Origin: Tepidiphilus margaritifer DSM 15129 | GTDB lineage: Bacteria > Pseudomonadota > Gammaproteobacteria > Burkholderiales > Rhodocyclaceae | DNA length: 64,000 nt | Direction: 5' to 3' | Assembly: GCF_000425565.1 (NCBI RefSeq) | Contig: NZ_AUDR01000014.1 | Location: 186,001-250,000, forward strand | Shown here: one piece after another, positions 1-9,059 of the stretch | Layout of the letters: each line of letters opens with the position of its first letter | How positions within the stretch are numbered: the stretch's first letter is position 1 | Notes under the pieces: generated by a model | Database searches by the model: none | What the model was told of the DNA's origin: nothing | What the model saw: only the letters and a program-made list of their open reading frames with translations | Position numbers and translations under genes: made by a program

Positions 1-1106
1 GGACCCACGCCGACTTTCTGCCCGATGGCGCGCCCATGCACGAGGGCCTTGCCGTGCTGCTTGAGGCGGTATTTCTCCATCACACGGCCGCTCTCGTGCG
101 ACTTCACCGTCTCGGGGCGCGCCTGGAGGATGTAGATCTTGCCGTCGATGCCGTCCTTGCCCCATTCGATGTCCATGGGGCGGCCGTAGTGGCGTTCGAT
201 GATGACCGCGTAACGGGCGAGTTCGAGGATGTCTGCGTCTTCGAGGCAGAAGCGGTTGCGATCGGATTCGGGCACGTCGACCACTTTCACGCGCACGCCC
301 TCGCCCGGCTCGCCGAAGACCATTTTGATGAGCTTGGAGCCGAGGTTGCGGCGGATGATGGAGGGTTTGCCCTGCATCAGGGTGGGTTTATGGACGTAAA
401 ATTCGTCGGGGTTGACGGCCCCTTGCACCACCATCTCGCCCAAGCCATAAGAGGCGGTAATGAAGACGACGTCGCGAAAACCGGATTCGGTGTCGATGGT
501 AAACATCACGCCGGAGGCACCCACGTCGGAGCGCACCATGCGCTGCACGCCGGCCGACAAGGCCACTTCGGCGTGCCGGAAGCCTTTGTGCACGCGATAG
601 GCGATCGCCCGATCGTTGTAGAGCGAGGCGAAGACTTCCTTGATGGCATGCAGGATGTTCTCGATACCGGAAACGTTCAAGAGCGTTTCTTGCTGGCCAG
701 CGAAGGAGGCATCGGGCAAGTCTTCGGCAGTGGCCGAGGAGCGCACGGCGAAACTCGCGCCCTCGCCCTCGCGCGCGACGAGCTCGGCATAGGCGGCGCG
801 AATCTGGGCCTCGAACTCGGCGGGGAAAGGCGTCTCCATGATCCAGCGACGGATCTCGGCGCCGGTCTTGGCGAGCGCCGTGACGTCGTCCACGTCGAGC
901 GTGTCGAGCGCATCGTGGATACGCTGCGCGAGACCATTTTGCGCCAAGAACAGGCGGTAGGCCTCGGCGGTGGTGGCGAAACCGCCCGGCACACGCACGT
1001 CCGAGGGCAGTTGGCTGATCATCTCGCCGAGCGAGGCGTTCTTGCCGCCGACGATGCCGACGTCGGTCATGCGCAGCTCGTTGAACGGAATCACGTATCG
1101 AGTCAT
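1..1106 (-). CDS. ppsA: Phosphoenolpyruvate synthase, N-terminal part (cut by window edge)
   Basis: PEP synthase converts pyruvate and ATP to PEP, AMP and phosphate for gluconeogenesis. The reading frame runs from an ATG at 1106 to the window edge, about 368 codons, roughly the N-terminal ATP-grasp half of a protein usually near 790 residues. The start reads [20 protein letters not shown] and is followed by the family motif [10 protein letters not shown]. Further in are the conserved [20 protein letters not shown] segment and the ILQARPETV end of the nucleotide-binding domain. The phosphohistidine and pyruvate-binding domains lie outside the window. It is divergent from ppsR, its known regulator, which supports the assignment. 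A sigma-70-like promoter lies upstream at 1146-1174. Confidence 0.95.
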   Translation of the reverse strand, partial: MTRYVIPFNELRMTDVGIVGGKNASLGEMISQLPSDVRVPGGFATTAEAYRLFLAQNGLAQRIHDALDTLDVDDVTALAKTGAEIRRWIMETPFPAEFEAQIRAAYAELVAREGEGASFAVRSSATAEDLPDASFAGQQETLLNVSGIENILHAIKEVFASLYNDRAIAYRVHKGFRHAEVALSAGVQRMVRSDVGASGVMFTIDTESGFRDVVFITASYGLGEMVVQGAVNPDEFYVHKPTLMQGKPSIIRRNLGSKLIKMVFGEPGEGVRVKVVDVPESDRNRFCLEDADILELARYAVIIERHYGRPMDIEWGKDGIDGKIYILQARPETVKSHESGRVMEKYRLKQHGKALVHGRAIGQKVGVG

Positions 1107-1145
1107 CGTAGCCTTTCCTGAGTTCGTGAGGCACGGAAAAATGGT

Positions 1146-1174
1146 ATTCTAAGGGTTTTCCCTCGTTTTGGTAA
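1146..1174 (-). promoter_or_regulatory. Candidate sigma-70 promoter of ppsA
   Basis: On the minus strand TTACCA (1169-1174) and TAGAAT (1146-1151) are separated by exactly 17 bases. They match the -35 and -10 consensus at 4/6 and 5/6 positions. The -10 lies 39 bases before the ppsA ATG, which leaves a short leader. This is a sequence match only. Confidence 0.4.
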
Positions 1175-1206
1175 GCGCAAAGCGCCACTGGCGCCGCCCC
1201 ACCGCC

Positions 1207-2046
1207 ATGCCGGATACCCCCAAACGCACCGTATTCTACGTCTCCGACGGCACGGGCATCACCGCCGAAACGCTCGGTCACAGTCTGCTCGCGCAATTCC
1301 CCGAGTTCGACTACGACGAGGTGCGCGCGCCTTTCATCGATGCACCGGAAAAAGCGAGCGATCTCGTCGAACGGATCGAGCGCGTAAAGCGGCGCACCGG
1401 GGTGCGGCCCATCGTCTTCAGCACGCTGGTGCAGCCCAACGTAGTGGCCGTGCTGCATCGGGCCGACGCGCACATCGTCGATCTCTTCGGCACTTTTCTC
1501 GGGCCGCTGGAGCGCGAGCTTGGCATGCCGAGCACGCACGCGGTGGGGCGTTTCCACGGCATCCTTGACAACCGCAGCTACCAGCGCCGGATCGAGGCGA
1601 TCAACTTCGCGCTCTCGCACGACGACGGAATCGTGCAGGACGGCACGCTCGACGACGCCGATATCATCCTGATCGGCGTCTCTCGCTCGGGAAAGACACC
1701 GACGAGCCTGTACTTGGCCATGCAGTATGCGGTGAAGGCGGCCAATTACCCGCTCATCCCCGAGGATTTCGAACGCAAGGCGCTACCGGCGCCGCTCAAG
1801 CCACATCGCGCCAAATTGTTCGGGCTGACGATCTCCCCGGAGCGTCTGGCCCGGATCCGCGAGGAGCGTCGGCCCAACAGCGTCTATGCCTCATTGGAGA
1901 ACTGCCGCAAGGAAGTGGAAGAAGCCTTGGCGCTGATGCGCCGCGAGGGCATTCCCTGGATCGATTCGACCACCAAATCGATCGAGGAGATTGCCGCCGT
2001 GATCATGCAGCACCTGCAGAAGATGCAAAAATACGCCGATCTGTGA
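1207..2046 (+). CDS. ppsR: PEP synthase regulatory protein (bifunctional kinase/phosphorylase, DUF299)
   Basis: PpsR proteins inactivate PEP synthase by ADP-dependent threonine phosphorylation and reactivate it by phosphate-dependent removal, so this gene should control the divergent ppsA. The 279-residue product begins MPDTPKRTVFYVSDGTGITA and has the family's P-loop-like nucleotide site GVSRSGKTPTS around residues 157-167. I chose the ATG at 1207: an in-frame TTG at 1168 would add 13 residues unlike the family, while the chosen N-terminus places the conserved VSDGTG segment near the start as usual. Length is normal for the family. The gene pair arrangement is common in proteobacteria. Confidence 0.93.
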   Translation: MPDTPKRTVFYVSDGTGITAETLGHSLLAQFPEFDYDEVRAPFIDAPEKASDLVERIERVKRRTGVRPIVFSTLVQPNVVAVLHRADAHIVDLFGTFLGPLERELGMPSTHAVGRFHGILDNRSYQRRIEAINFALSHDDGIVQDGTLDDADIILIGVSRSGKTPTSLYLAMQYAVKAANYPLIPEDFERKALPAPLKPHRAKLFGLTISPERLARIREERRPNSVYASLENCRKEVEEALALMRREGIPWIDSTTKSIEEIAAVIMQHLQKMQKYADL

Positions 2047-2069
2047 GACGGGTTTTTTGGAGTGACCCC

Positions 2070-3269
2070 ATGAAAAAGAAAACCCGCATTCCCCGCCCGA
2101 GCAGCCTGCCGCGCGACGTCGAGCGCTTGTGCTGGCTGGCCAAAGGCTTGGCTCAGTCGGGCAGCCGCATCGAGGATCGCTATTGGGAGCGGCTGCTCGG
2201 CGACACGGTACGTGCCCTGCTCGAGGCCGAGGATGAAGCCGCCCTCGAGCGCGCGCTCGACCACCTCTATCAAGGCGACCCGCAAGCCTACGAGGAGCTG
2301 AGCGACGTGCTCGACTCGGAAGCCGAAACGCTGACCGGGGTCGACAAGAACCACGACCTGGTGCTGGTGGCCGCGCCGGTGCTTGCCTGGTCGCGTTTCC
2401 AGATTCCCGCCCGCCCCATTCCCCAGGCGGTGCGCGAGAATCTGCGCGTGCATCTGGGGGCGCACATTTTCGCCGCCGGGGTGAAATTCGCGCTCTTCGA
2501 CTACCTCTTCAGCCCGGACCAGTTGCCCCAGGGGTTCGTCGCCACGCGGCGCTGGTTGCAAGCCGCGGGCAAGGATGCGCTTGCCGAGCGCGATCACGCC
2601 GTCGATCGCGACGCGCTGCCCGAGTCGGCCGTTTTCCTGTCCGACATCCGCTACGTTCTGGTCGCCGCCGCGGTGCCCAAAGAAGGTCCCATCTTCACCT
2701 GGCAGGAAGCGGAGGGGGACCGGGATTTCGCGTTTGCCCAATGGCGCAAGCAGGCCGGACCGGTGCTCACCCAAATCATGCCCGGCTGTGGCACCGAGCC
2801 CGAATTGCCCGATGCCTATTTTACTGCCTCACGCAAGGCGAACCGTGACGCCCGCCCCTTCGCGATTCATGCCGCGATCGCCTTCCTCGCCGCCGAGGCC
2901 GACATTGCCGCGAGTCACTTGCGCGCCGTGATCGCCCCCTGCGAAAGCCAGGGCGAATTCGAATACCGCATCGGGCTCGCGCTCAAGCATGGCGGCCAAG
3001 TGGTACACGGCATTCCCTGGCCTTTGCTGGGCGCCGACGAGACCGAAGCCGAGGCGGAGCGGCAGATCCAGGAGACCCTCAAGGCGGTCGGCATCCACGA
3101 TATCGTGACCCTACGCCGCACCCTGCCGCTCGAATTCTGCGAGGATTGCGGTGCGCCGCTCTTTCCCAATGCCGAGGGTGAATTGGTGCACGCCGAGCTG
3201 CCCGCCCAAGAAGAGGACGAGGGCGACAATCCCAATCACACGCCGTCGGGTCCGCGCTACCTGCATTGA
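2070..3269 (+). CDS. DUF2863 family protein, function unknown
   Basis: A 399-residue soluble-looking protein that I assign to DUF2863, a family restricted largely to Betaproteobacteria with no established function. The N-terminus has a typical segment (LAQSGSRIEDRYWERLL). The C-terminal part carries a single CxxC pair (CEDCGAPLFPN) near residue 370, which could be half of a zinc knuckle or a redox pair, followed by an acidic low-complexity tail. The ATG at 2070 is preceded by GGAG; the upstream in-frame extension from 2043 lacks a good ribosome site. It lies 23 bases after ppsR and 18 bases before comEC, so it may be co-transcribed. No signal peptide or membrane segment is visible. Confidence 0.75.
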   Translation: MKKKTRIPRPSSLPRDVERLCWLAKGLAQSGSRIEDRYWERLLGDTVRALLEAEDEAALERALDHLYQGDPQAYEELSDVLDSEAETLTGVDKNHDLVLVAAPVLAWSRFQIPARPIPQAVRENLRVHLGAHIFAAGVKFALFDYLFSPDQLPQGFVATRRWLQAAGKDALAERDHAVDRDALPESAVFLSDIRYVLVAAAVPKEGPIFTWQEAEGDRDFAFAQWRKQAGPVLTQIMPGCGTEPELPDAYFTASRKANRDARPFAIHAAIAFLAAEADIAASHLRAVIAPCESQGEFEYRIGLALKHGGQVVHGIPWPLLGADETEAEAERQIQETLKAVGIHDIVTLRRTLPLEFCEDCGAPLFPNAEGELVHAELPAQEEDEGDNPNHTPSGPRYLH

Positions 3270-3287
3270 GCGGCGGGATGAGCGGCC

Positions 3288-5726
3288 GTGATCGCCACGC
3301 TCGCGCCCGGCTGGCTGCTCGGTTGCGCCATGCTGCACCTGCTGCCGGCGTTGCCGGGCCGAGGGGCGTTGGCAGCCCTGTTCCTTGGCGGGGTATTCGC
3401 CTTCGCTCTGGGCTGGCGGCGCTGGCGCGAAGCGCCCGAGGCGCCGAATCTGGGCACGCACGGGCTGATCCTGCTCGCCGCCGTGCTGCTCGCTTTTTCT
3501 TCGAGTGGCTGGCGCAGCGCGCAGCGCTTGGCCGATCGCCTGCCGGAGGCGCTCGCCGAGCGTGAGCTCGACGTCGAGGGCTACGTGCGCGCTCTGGGGG
3601 CGGCCGATGAGGTCGGCCGCCGTTTCGCCTTCGCCGTCGATAAGGCTCCGGCGGGCGTTCCGTCCGCTCTGTGGCTGCTCGCCCCGGCGGCGCGCAATGC
3701 CCCGACCTTCCCCGACGCATTCTGGCAACCCGGTTCGCGCTGGCGGCTGCGGGTAACCCTGCGCCCGCCGCACGGACTCGCCGATCCTGGCGTCTTCGAT
3801 CGTGAGTTTTTCTGGTTTTCCCGCGGTATCGGTGCCACCGGCCGGGTGACGGCGACGCCCACGGCCCTTCCCGGCACCCTGTGGACGCCACGGGTGGGGC
3901 TGGAGCGCTGGCGCGAGGCGGCAAGGCAACGGCTGGAACGCGCGGGTTCGCGCCACGCCGACTGGCTGGGGGCACTGGCGATCGGCGAGATGCGGGGATT
4001 CGACGAAGAATCCTGGCAGACGATCGCGGCGACCGGTACGGCGCACCTGGTGAGCATCTCCGGCCTGCACGTGACGCTGGTGGCGGTGCTCGCCGGGGGT
4101 ATCGCGGCGGCGCTGTGGCGACGCGATCCGGATCGTCTGCTGCGCGTACCGGCGCGACAGGTGGGGCTGGTCGCCGGCGTGCTCGCGGCGCTCGCCTATG
4201 CCGCGCTCTCGGGCATGGAAGTGCCGACGCAGCGGGCGGTGGTGATGCTGGTGGCGGCGGCCGGCGCGCTCTTCACCGGCCGTTTCGTCTCTGGCTGGAC
4301 GGTGCTGATGCTGAGCTTGTGGGCGGTGCTCGTCTTCGATCCCTGGGCGGTGGGCGCGCCCGGTTTCTGGCTTTCCTTCCTCGCCATGGGGGCGCTCATC
4401 GTCTATGGTTCACCGTCGGCAAAGGATCCGGCAGGATCTGAATCGGCATCGCCAGAAACCCCTCCGCCCCGGTACCAGCCGCTGCTTGCCGTGGGACGAG
4501 AACTCGTCACAGTGCAATGGCGCCTCACCCTTCTGCTCGCGCCGGTGGTGCTCGGATGGTTCGGCAGCGTCGCCGCGCTCGGTACCCTCGCCAACCTGGT
4601 GGCCATTCCTTGGGTGAGCTGGGTGGTCACGCCGCTCGCGCTGCTGGTGCTCGCATTCCCGGCCGGCTTTCTCGTAGGGGCGTTCGATGCGAGCGTCGAT
4701 GCGCTCGAAGCGGTGCTGCGTTTCTGCGCGGCGCTGCCCGGTGCGATGCTGATCCTGCCGCCACCTCCCTGGCCGGTGGTGCTCGCCGCCACCGTCGCGA
4801 TCGCTTGGATGCTGCTGCCGCGCGGCACGCCGGCCCGATCGATCGGTCTCGTCGGAATCGCTTCGATCCTTTTCTGGCAGCCGCCGCGCCCGGGACCGGG
4901 AGAGGCGCGCCTCACGGTGCTCGACGTCGGACAGGGGCTGGCGGTACACGTGCAGACCGCCGCGCACGATCTCGTCTTCGACACCGGCCCCCGGCAAGGC
5001 GGGTTCGACGCCGGCAGCCGCGTGCTCGTCCCCTATCTTCGCACCCAAGGCGTTCGCCGGCTCGATCGGGTCATCCTCTCGCATCCGGACAACGACCACG
5101 TGGGCGGCTGGCCTGCGCTCGCGCGGGCAGTCCCCGTGACCTCCGTGCGCGCCGGCGGCATGGACGAAGCCCGCCTGGCGGCGCTGCCTCCGCTGGCACT
5201 ACCCTGCAGCCGCGACGATCGCTGGGAATGGGACGGTGTGCGCTTTGCCATCCTCCATCCCGACCTTGCCGATCCCTGGAAAGGGCGCGGAGACAACGAC
5301 GCCTCCTGTGTGCTGCGCGTGGAGGCGGCCGGCGGGGCGGCGATCGTACCGGGCGACCTGGGGCAGCGCGGCGAACGCCATCTGCTCGCCACCCTGCCGG
5401 CGCAGGCGCTGCGCGCCGAGCTCGTCGTGGCCGGGCACCACGGCAGCAAAACGAGCTCCTCGCCGAAGTGGATCGCCGCCACCGGCGCGCGCCACGTCGT
5501 CTACGCCGCTGGTTACCGCAACCGTTTTCACCATCCGGACTGCGGCGTGGCCTCGGCCTGGCGGCGGGCCGGGGCGCAGGCGTGGCGCAGCGACCGCGAC
5601 GGCGCGGTCACGGCCTTCTTCGCGACCGAGGGCTTGAGCGTGCGAACTCACCGGGCAGAAACGCGGCGCTACTGGTATTCTGTATGGCAAGACCCTTCCT
5701 GCGAAGAAGAGGAGCCATCCCCATGA
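3288..5726 (+). CDS. comEC: ComEC/Rec2 DNA uptake channel
   Basis: ComEC forms the inner-membrane channel that imports single-stranded DNA during natural transformation. The 812-residue product has hydrophobic N-terminal segments and a DUF4131-like region, then the multi-pass Competence domain (around residues 210-530, including the conserved HLVSISGLHVTLV stretch). A C-terminal metallo-beta-lactamase-like domain follows, with LDVGQGLAVHV near residue 543 and the metal motif HPDNDH at residues 599-604. The start is a GTG at 3288. The stop overlaps the next gene's ATG (ATGA). Together with pilMNOPQ, pilT and pilU in this window it suggests transformability, but comEA and comF are not present here. 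Confidence 0.93.
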   Translation: MIATLAPGWLLGCAMLHLLPALPGRGALAALFLGGVFAFALGWRRWREAPEAPNLGTHGLILLAAVLLAFSSSGWRSAQRLADRLPEALAERELDVEGYVRALGAADEVGRRFAFAVDKAPAGVPSALWLLAPAARNAPTFPDAFWQPGSRWRLRVTLRPPHGLADPGVFDREFFWFSRGIGATGRVTATPTALPGTLWTPRVGLERWREAARQRLERAGSRHADWLGALAIGEMRGFDEESWQTIAATGTAHLVSISGLHVTLVAVLAGGIAAALWRRDPDRLLRVPARQVGLVAGVLAALAYAALSGMEVPTQRAVVMLVAAAGALFTGRFVSGWTVLMLSLWAVLVFDPWAVGAPGFWLSFLAMGALIVYGSPSAKDPAGSESASPETPPPRYQPLLAVGRELVTVQWRLTLLLAPVVLGWFGSVAALGTLANLVAIPWVSWVVTPLALLVLAFPAGFLVGAFDASVDALEAVLRFCAALPGAMLILPPPPWPVVLAATVAIAWMLLPRGTPARSIGLVGIASILFWQPPRPGPGEARLTVLDVGQGLAVHVQTAAHDLVFDTGPRQGGFDAGSRVLVPYLRTQGVRRLDRVILSHPDNDHVGGWPALARAVPVTSVRAGGMDEARLAALPPLALPCSRDDRWEWDGVRFAILHPDLADPWKGRGDNDASCVLRVEAAGGAAIVPGDLGQRGERHLLATLPAQALRAELVVAGHHGSKTSSSPKWIAATGARHVVYAAGYRNRFHHPDCGVASAWRRAGAQAWRSDRDGAVTAFFATEGLSVRTHRAETRRYWYSVWQDPSCEEEEPSP

Positions 5727-6691
5727 ATCTTGCTCATTGGATCGAACGCGCCAAGCGCTGGCTTACCGGCGCGCGCTCCGCCTCACGCACTTCCGAGAGT
5801 ACATCCGCACCGCCCCGCACCGACCATCCCACTGAAATGCGCACCGATCACATCATGTGCGTCGGCCCGCACGGCATCCACCGCATGGTCTATTACGAAT
5901 GGGGTGATCCCCGCAATCCCCGGGTGCTGCTGTGCGTGCATGGTCTCACGCGCACCGGACGCGATTTCGACGAACTCGCCCGCGCACTCGCCCCCTATTA
6001 CCGGGTCATCTGCCCTGACATAGTTGGCCGCGGGCTCTCCGACTGGCTCACGGTGAAGACCGACTACGCGATCCCGCTCTATGTCTCGGACATGCTCACC
6101 CTGCTTGGCAAGATCCGGCCCAAGACTCTGCACTGGGTGGGCACCTCCATGGGGGGTTTGATCGGCATGACGCTCGCCGCGCAACCCATGAGTCCGATCG
6201 ACAAGCTCGTGCTCAACGACGTGGGTCCCGTGCTCCCGGCCGCCTCGCTCGAACGCATCGGGTGCTACGTGGCCGAAACACCGCACTTCGCCACGCTGGA
6301 AGAGGCCGAAGCCTACCTGCGGCGCATCCACGCCCCTTTCGGGCCGCTCAAGGACGCGCAGTGGCGACACCTCACCCTGCATTCGGTGCGCCAGGACGTG
6401 GACGGCCGCTGGGTGCTGCGCTACGACCCGGGCATCGCCGTCCCCTTCCAGACGCAGCCGGCACTCGACGTCGATCTCTGGGCACTCTGGGACGCCATCC
6501 GCTGCCCTACCCTGGTGCTGCGCGGCGCCGAATCGGACCTCCTCACACACGAGACCGCCGAAGCGATGACCCGCCGCGGCCCGCGCGCCAAGCTGGTCGA
6601 GATCCCCGGCGTCGGCCACGCCCCGGCGCTGATGGATCGGGAACAGATCGCCATCGTCGAGGAATTTCTGCTCGATCGCTCCTCGCCCTGA
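5723..6691 (+). CDS. Alpha/beta-fold hydrolase
   Basis: A 322-residue serine hydrolase of the alpha/beta fold; the substrate cannot be predicted. The nucleophile elbow is GTSMGG with Ser142, the probable acid is Asp272 (GAESDLL) and the base is His299 (GVGHAP). The oxyanion-hole strand is around CVHGLTRTGRDF. About 45 N-terminal residues before the core are polar and rich in Ser/Arg/Thr, which is unusual, so the true start could be the in-frame ATG that gives MRTDHIMCVG. The first ATG overlaps the comEC stop as ATGA and has GAGGAG upstream, so I keep it. Translational coupling to comEC is likely positional rather than functional. Confidence 0.85.
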   Translation: MNLAHWIERAKRWLTGARSASRTSESTSAPPRTDHPTEMRTDHIMCVGPHGIHRMVYYEWGDPRNPRVLLCVHGLTRTGRDFDELARALAPYYRVICPDIVGRGLSDWLTVKTDYAIPLYVSDMLTLLGKIRPKTLHWVGTSMGGLIGMTLAAQPMSPIDKLVLNDVGPVLPAASLERIGCYVAETPHFATLEEAEAYLRRIHAPFGPLKDAQWRHLTLHSVRQDVDGRWVLRYDPGIAVPFQTQPALDVDLWALWDAIRCPTLVLRGAESDLLTHETAEAMTRRGPRAKLVEIPGVGHAPALMDREQIAIVEEFLLDRSSP

Positions 6692-6749
6692 GGTTCCCTT
6701 GCGGCTCTGATTCAAACGTATCCTGCCGAATCACGAAGATGAGAGAAAG

Positions 6750-7001
6750 ATGAGCCAATTACATCGCATCACCATCGATCCGAACGTCTGCGGCGGCAAA
6801 CCCTGCATTCGCGGCCTGCGCGTACGGGTCAAAGACATCCTCGAATTGCTCGCCGCGGGCGTTTCGCGTGAAGAAATCCTTCAGGATTATCCTTATCTCG
6901 AAGACGAAGATATTACCGCCGCCCTCGAATACGCAGCACGTCAAAGTGATCATCCCGTCTTGCGGATCACCGAGCATTACTCCAATGGCTCGAGCCACTG
7001 A
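6750..7001 (+). CDS. DUF433 antitoxin-like protein
   Basis: An 83-residue DUF433 protein; such proteins are predicted antitoxins of DUF5615 (PIN-like) toxins. The diagnostic core is present: ITIDPNVCGGKPCIRGLRV at residues 8-26, then VKDILELLAAGVSREEIL and the DI.AAL.YAARQ helix. A purine-rich AGAGAAAG precedes the ATG. The expected toxin gene normally overlaps or follows within a few bases, but here only a short tail-like frame follows (see 6962-7057). The last residues (HYSNGSSH) look unlike usual DUF433 ends and may come from a deletion junction. Codon use is less GC-extreme than its neighbours, consistent with acquired DNA. Confidence 0.85.
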   Translation: MSQLHRITIDPNVCGGKPCIRGLRVRVKDILELLAAGVSREEILQDYPYLEDEDITAALEYAARQSDHPVLRITEHYSNGSSH

Positions 7002-7057
7002 TTCCGCACATCATCGACGCTCTGACACGAGGAGAAAAGATCATTGAATTGATCTGA
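6962..7057 (+). pseudogene. Possible remnant of a DUF5615-type toxin C-terminus
   Basis: In the frame shifted from the DUF433 gene, codons 6962-7054 encode a piece reading RALLQWLEPLIPHIIDALTR and ending GEKIIELI before TGA at 7055-7057. DUF5615 toxins typically end with a helix and a short '..G.. .IEL' strand, so this looks like the toxin's last 25-30 residues with the start and catalytic body deleted. The identification rests on my reading of a short segment next to the correct antitoxin family. It could also be chance coding potential. Confidence 0.4.
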
Positions 7058-7062
7058 GCAAT

Positions 7063-7764
7063 TTATCCCGATTCGTACAGCCGCCCCGCCTCCAGCACGA
7101 GCCGGCGGTCGAGCCGGGCGGCCAGGCGCTCGTCGTGGGTGACGACCACCAGCGCCATGCCGCGCGTGTGGGTGAGCGAGAGCAGCAATTCGAAGACGCG
7201 CTCGGCGTTCGTCCGGTCGAGGTTGCCGGTGGGCTCATCGGCGAGCAGGCAGAGTGGCTCGGTGACCAGCGCCCGGGCGATCGCCACGCGTTGGCGCTCT
7301 CCGCCCGAGAGCTGGGACGGGAAATGCGCGAGGCGTGCCTCCAGCCCGACTTCACACAGCAGCGCCCGGGCCCGTTCCAAGGCCTCAGCCTTCGGCCGGC
7401 GCCGGATCATCCATGGCAGTGCCACGTTCTCGAGCGCGGTGAATTCCGGCAGCAGATGATGGAATTGATAGACGAAACCGAGCATGGCATTGCGCAGCCG
7501 CCCGCGTGCCGCCTCGTCGAGCGCGAACACCGTCTGTCCCGACCAGCGTACTTCTCCGCTGCTTGGCCGATCAAGCCCGCCGAGCAGGTGCAACAAGGTG
7601 CTCTTGCCAGAGCCCGAGGCGCCGACGATGGCCACCCGCTCGCCAGCCTGCACCGACAAATCCACGCCCTCGAGGATGGTGAGCGGTGCGCCCGCGTCGA
7701 GGTACACCTTGCTCAGCCCCTGCGCCTGCAGCACCGGAGCGTCGGGCATCGTCGTCTCACTCAT
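7063..7764 (-). CDS. lolD: Lipoprotein-releasing ABC transporter ATP-binding protein LolD
   Basis: LolD is the ATPase of the LolCDE complex that extracts outer-membrane lipoproteins from the inner membrane and hands them to LolA. The 233-residue product has the Walker A motif GASGSGKST (residues 48-56), the LolD-specific [20 protein letters not shown] region, signature [15 protein letters not shown], Walker [12 protein letters not shown] and the H-loop VVTHD. The ATG at 7764 overlaps the end of lolC by 8 bases, so the pair is an operon with lolC first. Lipoprotein clients in this window include BamC, NlpD and PilP. Confidence 0.95.
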   Translation of the reverse strand: MSETTMPDAPVLQAQGLSKVYLDAGAPLTILEGVDLSVQAGERVAIVGASGSGKSTLLHLLGGLDRPSSGEVRWSGQTVFALDEAARGRLRNAMLGFVYQFHHLLPEFTALENVALPWMIRRRPKAEALERARALLCEVGLEARLAHFPSQLSGGERQRVAIARALVTEPLCLLADEPTGNLDRTNAERVFELLLSLTHTRGMALVVVTHDERLAARLDRRLVLEAGRLYESG

Positions 7765-9007
7765 GGCGCAGCGCCTCGGCCGGTTGCAGGCGCGAAGCGC
7801 GCCAGCTGGGATAGAGGGTGGCGAGGAGGGTGAGCACGAAAGAACCGGTGAGCACGCGCAGCACGTCGGCAGCGAGCACCTTCGAGGGCAGCTCGCTCAG
7901 GAAGTAGATCTCCTTGTTCCACAAGGTTGCCCCGGTGAGATGTTCGAGCGCCGGCACCACCACGTCGAGGTGGTGCGCGATCGCGAGCCCCAGCGCGAGC
8001 CCCGCCGTCAGCCCCAGCACGCCGATGGTCGTGCCCTGCACGATGAAAATCGCCATGATGGAAGCCGGGCTGGCGCCGAGGGTGCGCAGAATGGCGATGT
8101 CGGCGGTCTTGTCCTGCACCGCCATCACCAGGGTCGAGACGATGTTGAACGCGGCCACCGCCACGATGAGAAAGAGGATGAGGGTCATCATCGTTTTTTC
8201 CAGCTGCACTGCCCGGAAGAAATTGGCGTGCGTCTGCGTCCAGTCGCGCAGCCACAGGCCGGCGGGCAGCGTCGGGGCGAGTTGACGCACCACGGCCGGG
8301 GCGGCGAAGAGGTCGCGCACTTTCAGGCGCACTCCGGTAACCGCCTCGCCGTAGCGATAGAGCGCCTGGGCATCGCGCAGATGCACCAGCACCAGCCCCG
8401 AGTCGTATTCATACATGCCGGATTCGAAGAGTCCGACCACGCGAAAGGCGCGCACTCGCGGCATGACACCCGCCAGGGTTGCCGTGGCCGTGGGTGCGAT
8501 CAGCGTCACCTCGTCCCCCAGCCCCACGGCCAGGCGTCGGGCCAGATCCGTGCCCAGCACGATCCCATAGGAATGAGGCTGCAAGGCATCGAGGCTGCCC
8601 GCCCGCAGATAATCGTCGAACTGGGCGACGCCACGCTCGAGCGAGGGCTCGATGCCCCGTACGCCCACTCCTTGCACGCGGCCGTTGCCGCTCACCATCG
8701 CCTGTTCCTGGATGAAGGGTGCCGCCCCGAGCACCTCCGGATGACGGCGCACCCGGTCGAGTACCGCCGGCCATTCTTCGAGCATGCCACTCTGGGCCGT
8801 GACCTCGATGTGCGAAGCGACTCCCAAGATGCGATGACGCAGTTCGTCCTGAAAACCGTTCATCACCGACAGCACCACGATGAGGGCGGCCACGCCCAGC
8901 ATCAGACCCAGCATGGAGACCAGCGAGATGAACGACACGAACGCGTTGCGCGTGCGCGTGCCGCGTTGCCGGCGCGTATAGCGCCAGCCGATGAACCATT
9001 CGTACAT
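7757..9007 (-). CDS. lolC: Lipoprotein-releasing ABC transporter permease LolC/LolE family
   Basis: Membrane subunit of the Lol system, 416 residues from an ATG at 9007. It starts [15 protein letters not shown], then has the first membrane helix with the conserved NGFQDELR stretch and a large periplasmic domain (about residues 50-270). Three C-terminal helices belong to the FtsX/MacB-type permease domain ([29 protein letters not shown]). It ends [14 protein letters not shown], typical of the family. Only one permease gene is present, so the complex here may be a LolF2D-type arrangement with one permease serving both roles, as in many non-enteric proteobacteria. It is divergent from the RpfE-like gene. 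Confidence 0.92.
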   Translation of the reverse strand: MYEWFIGWRYTRRQRGTRTRNAFVSFISLVSMLGLMLGVAALIVVLSVMNGFQDELRHRILGVASHIEVTAQSGMLEEWPAVLDRVRRHPEVLGAAPFIQEQAMVSGNGRVQGVGVRGIEPSLERGVAQFDDYLRAGSLDALQPHSYGIVLGTDLARRLAVGLGDEVTLIAPTATATLAGVMPRVRAFRVVGLFESGMYEYDSGLVLVHLRDAQALYRYGEAVTGVRLKVRDLFAAPAVVRQLAPTLPAGLWLRDWTQTHANFFRAVQLEKTMMTLILFLIVAVAAFNIVSTLVMAVQDKTADIAILRTLGASPASIMAIFIVQGTTIGVLGLTAGLALGLAIAHHLDVVVPALEHLTGATLWNKEIYFLSELPSKVLAADVLRVLTGSFVLTLLATLYPSWRASRLQPAEALRHE

Positions 9008-9046
9008 CGTTCCTTTTCCGTTTTCCGTGGGGTACGTCGTCGACGG

Positions 9047-9052
9047 TACAAT
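9047..9052 (+). promoter_or_regulatory. Candidate -10 element of the RpfE-like gene
   Basis: TACAAT lies only 7 bases before the ATG at 9060, so a transcript from it would begin at or next to the start codon. No good -35 is visible (TTCCGT at 18 bases is weak). Confidence 0.25.
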
Positions 9053-9059
9053 CGCCCCC

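Noticed and set aside
4517-5722. A 400-residue extension before the alpha/beta hydrolase
   Set aside because: It is an alternative frame of comEC, with arginine-rich composition; the hydrolase start overlaps the comEC stop.
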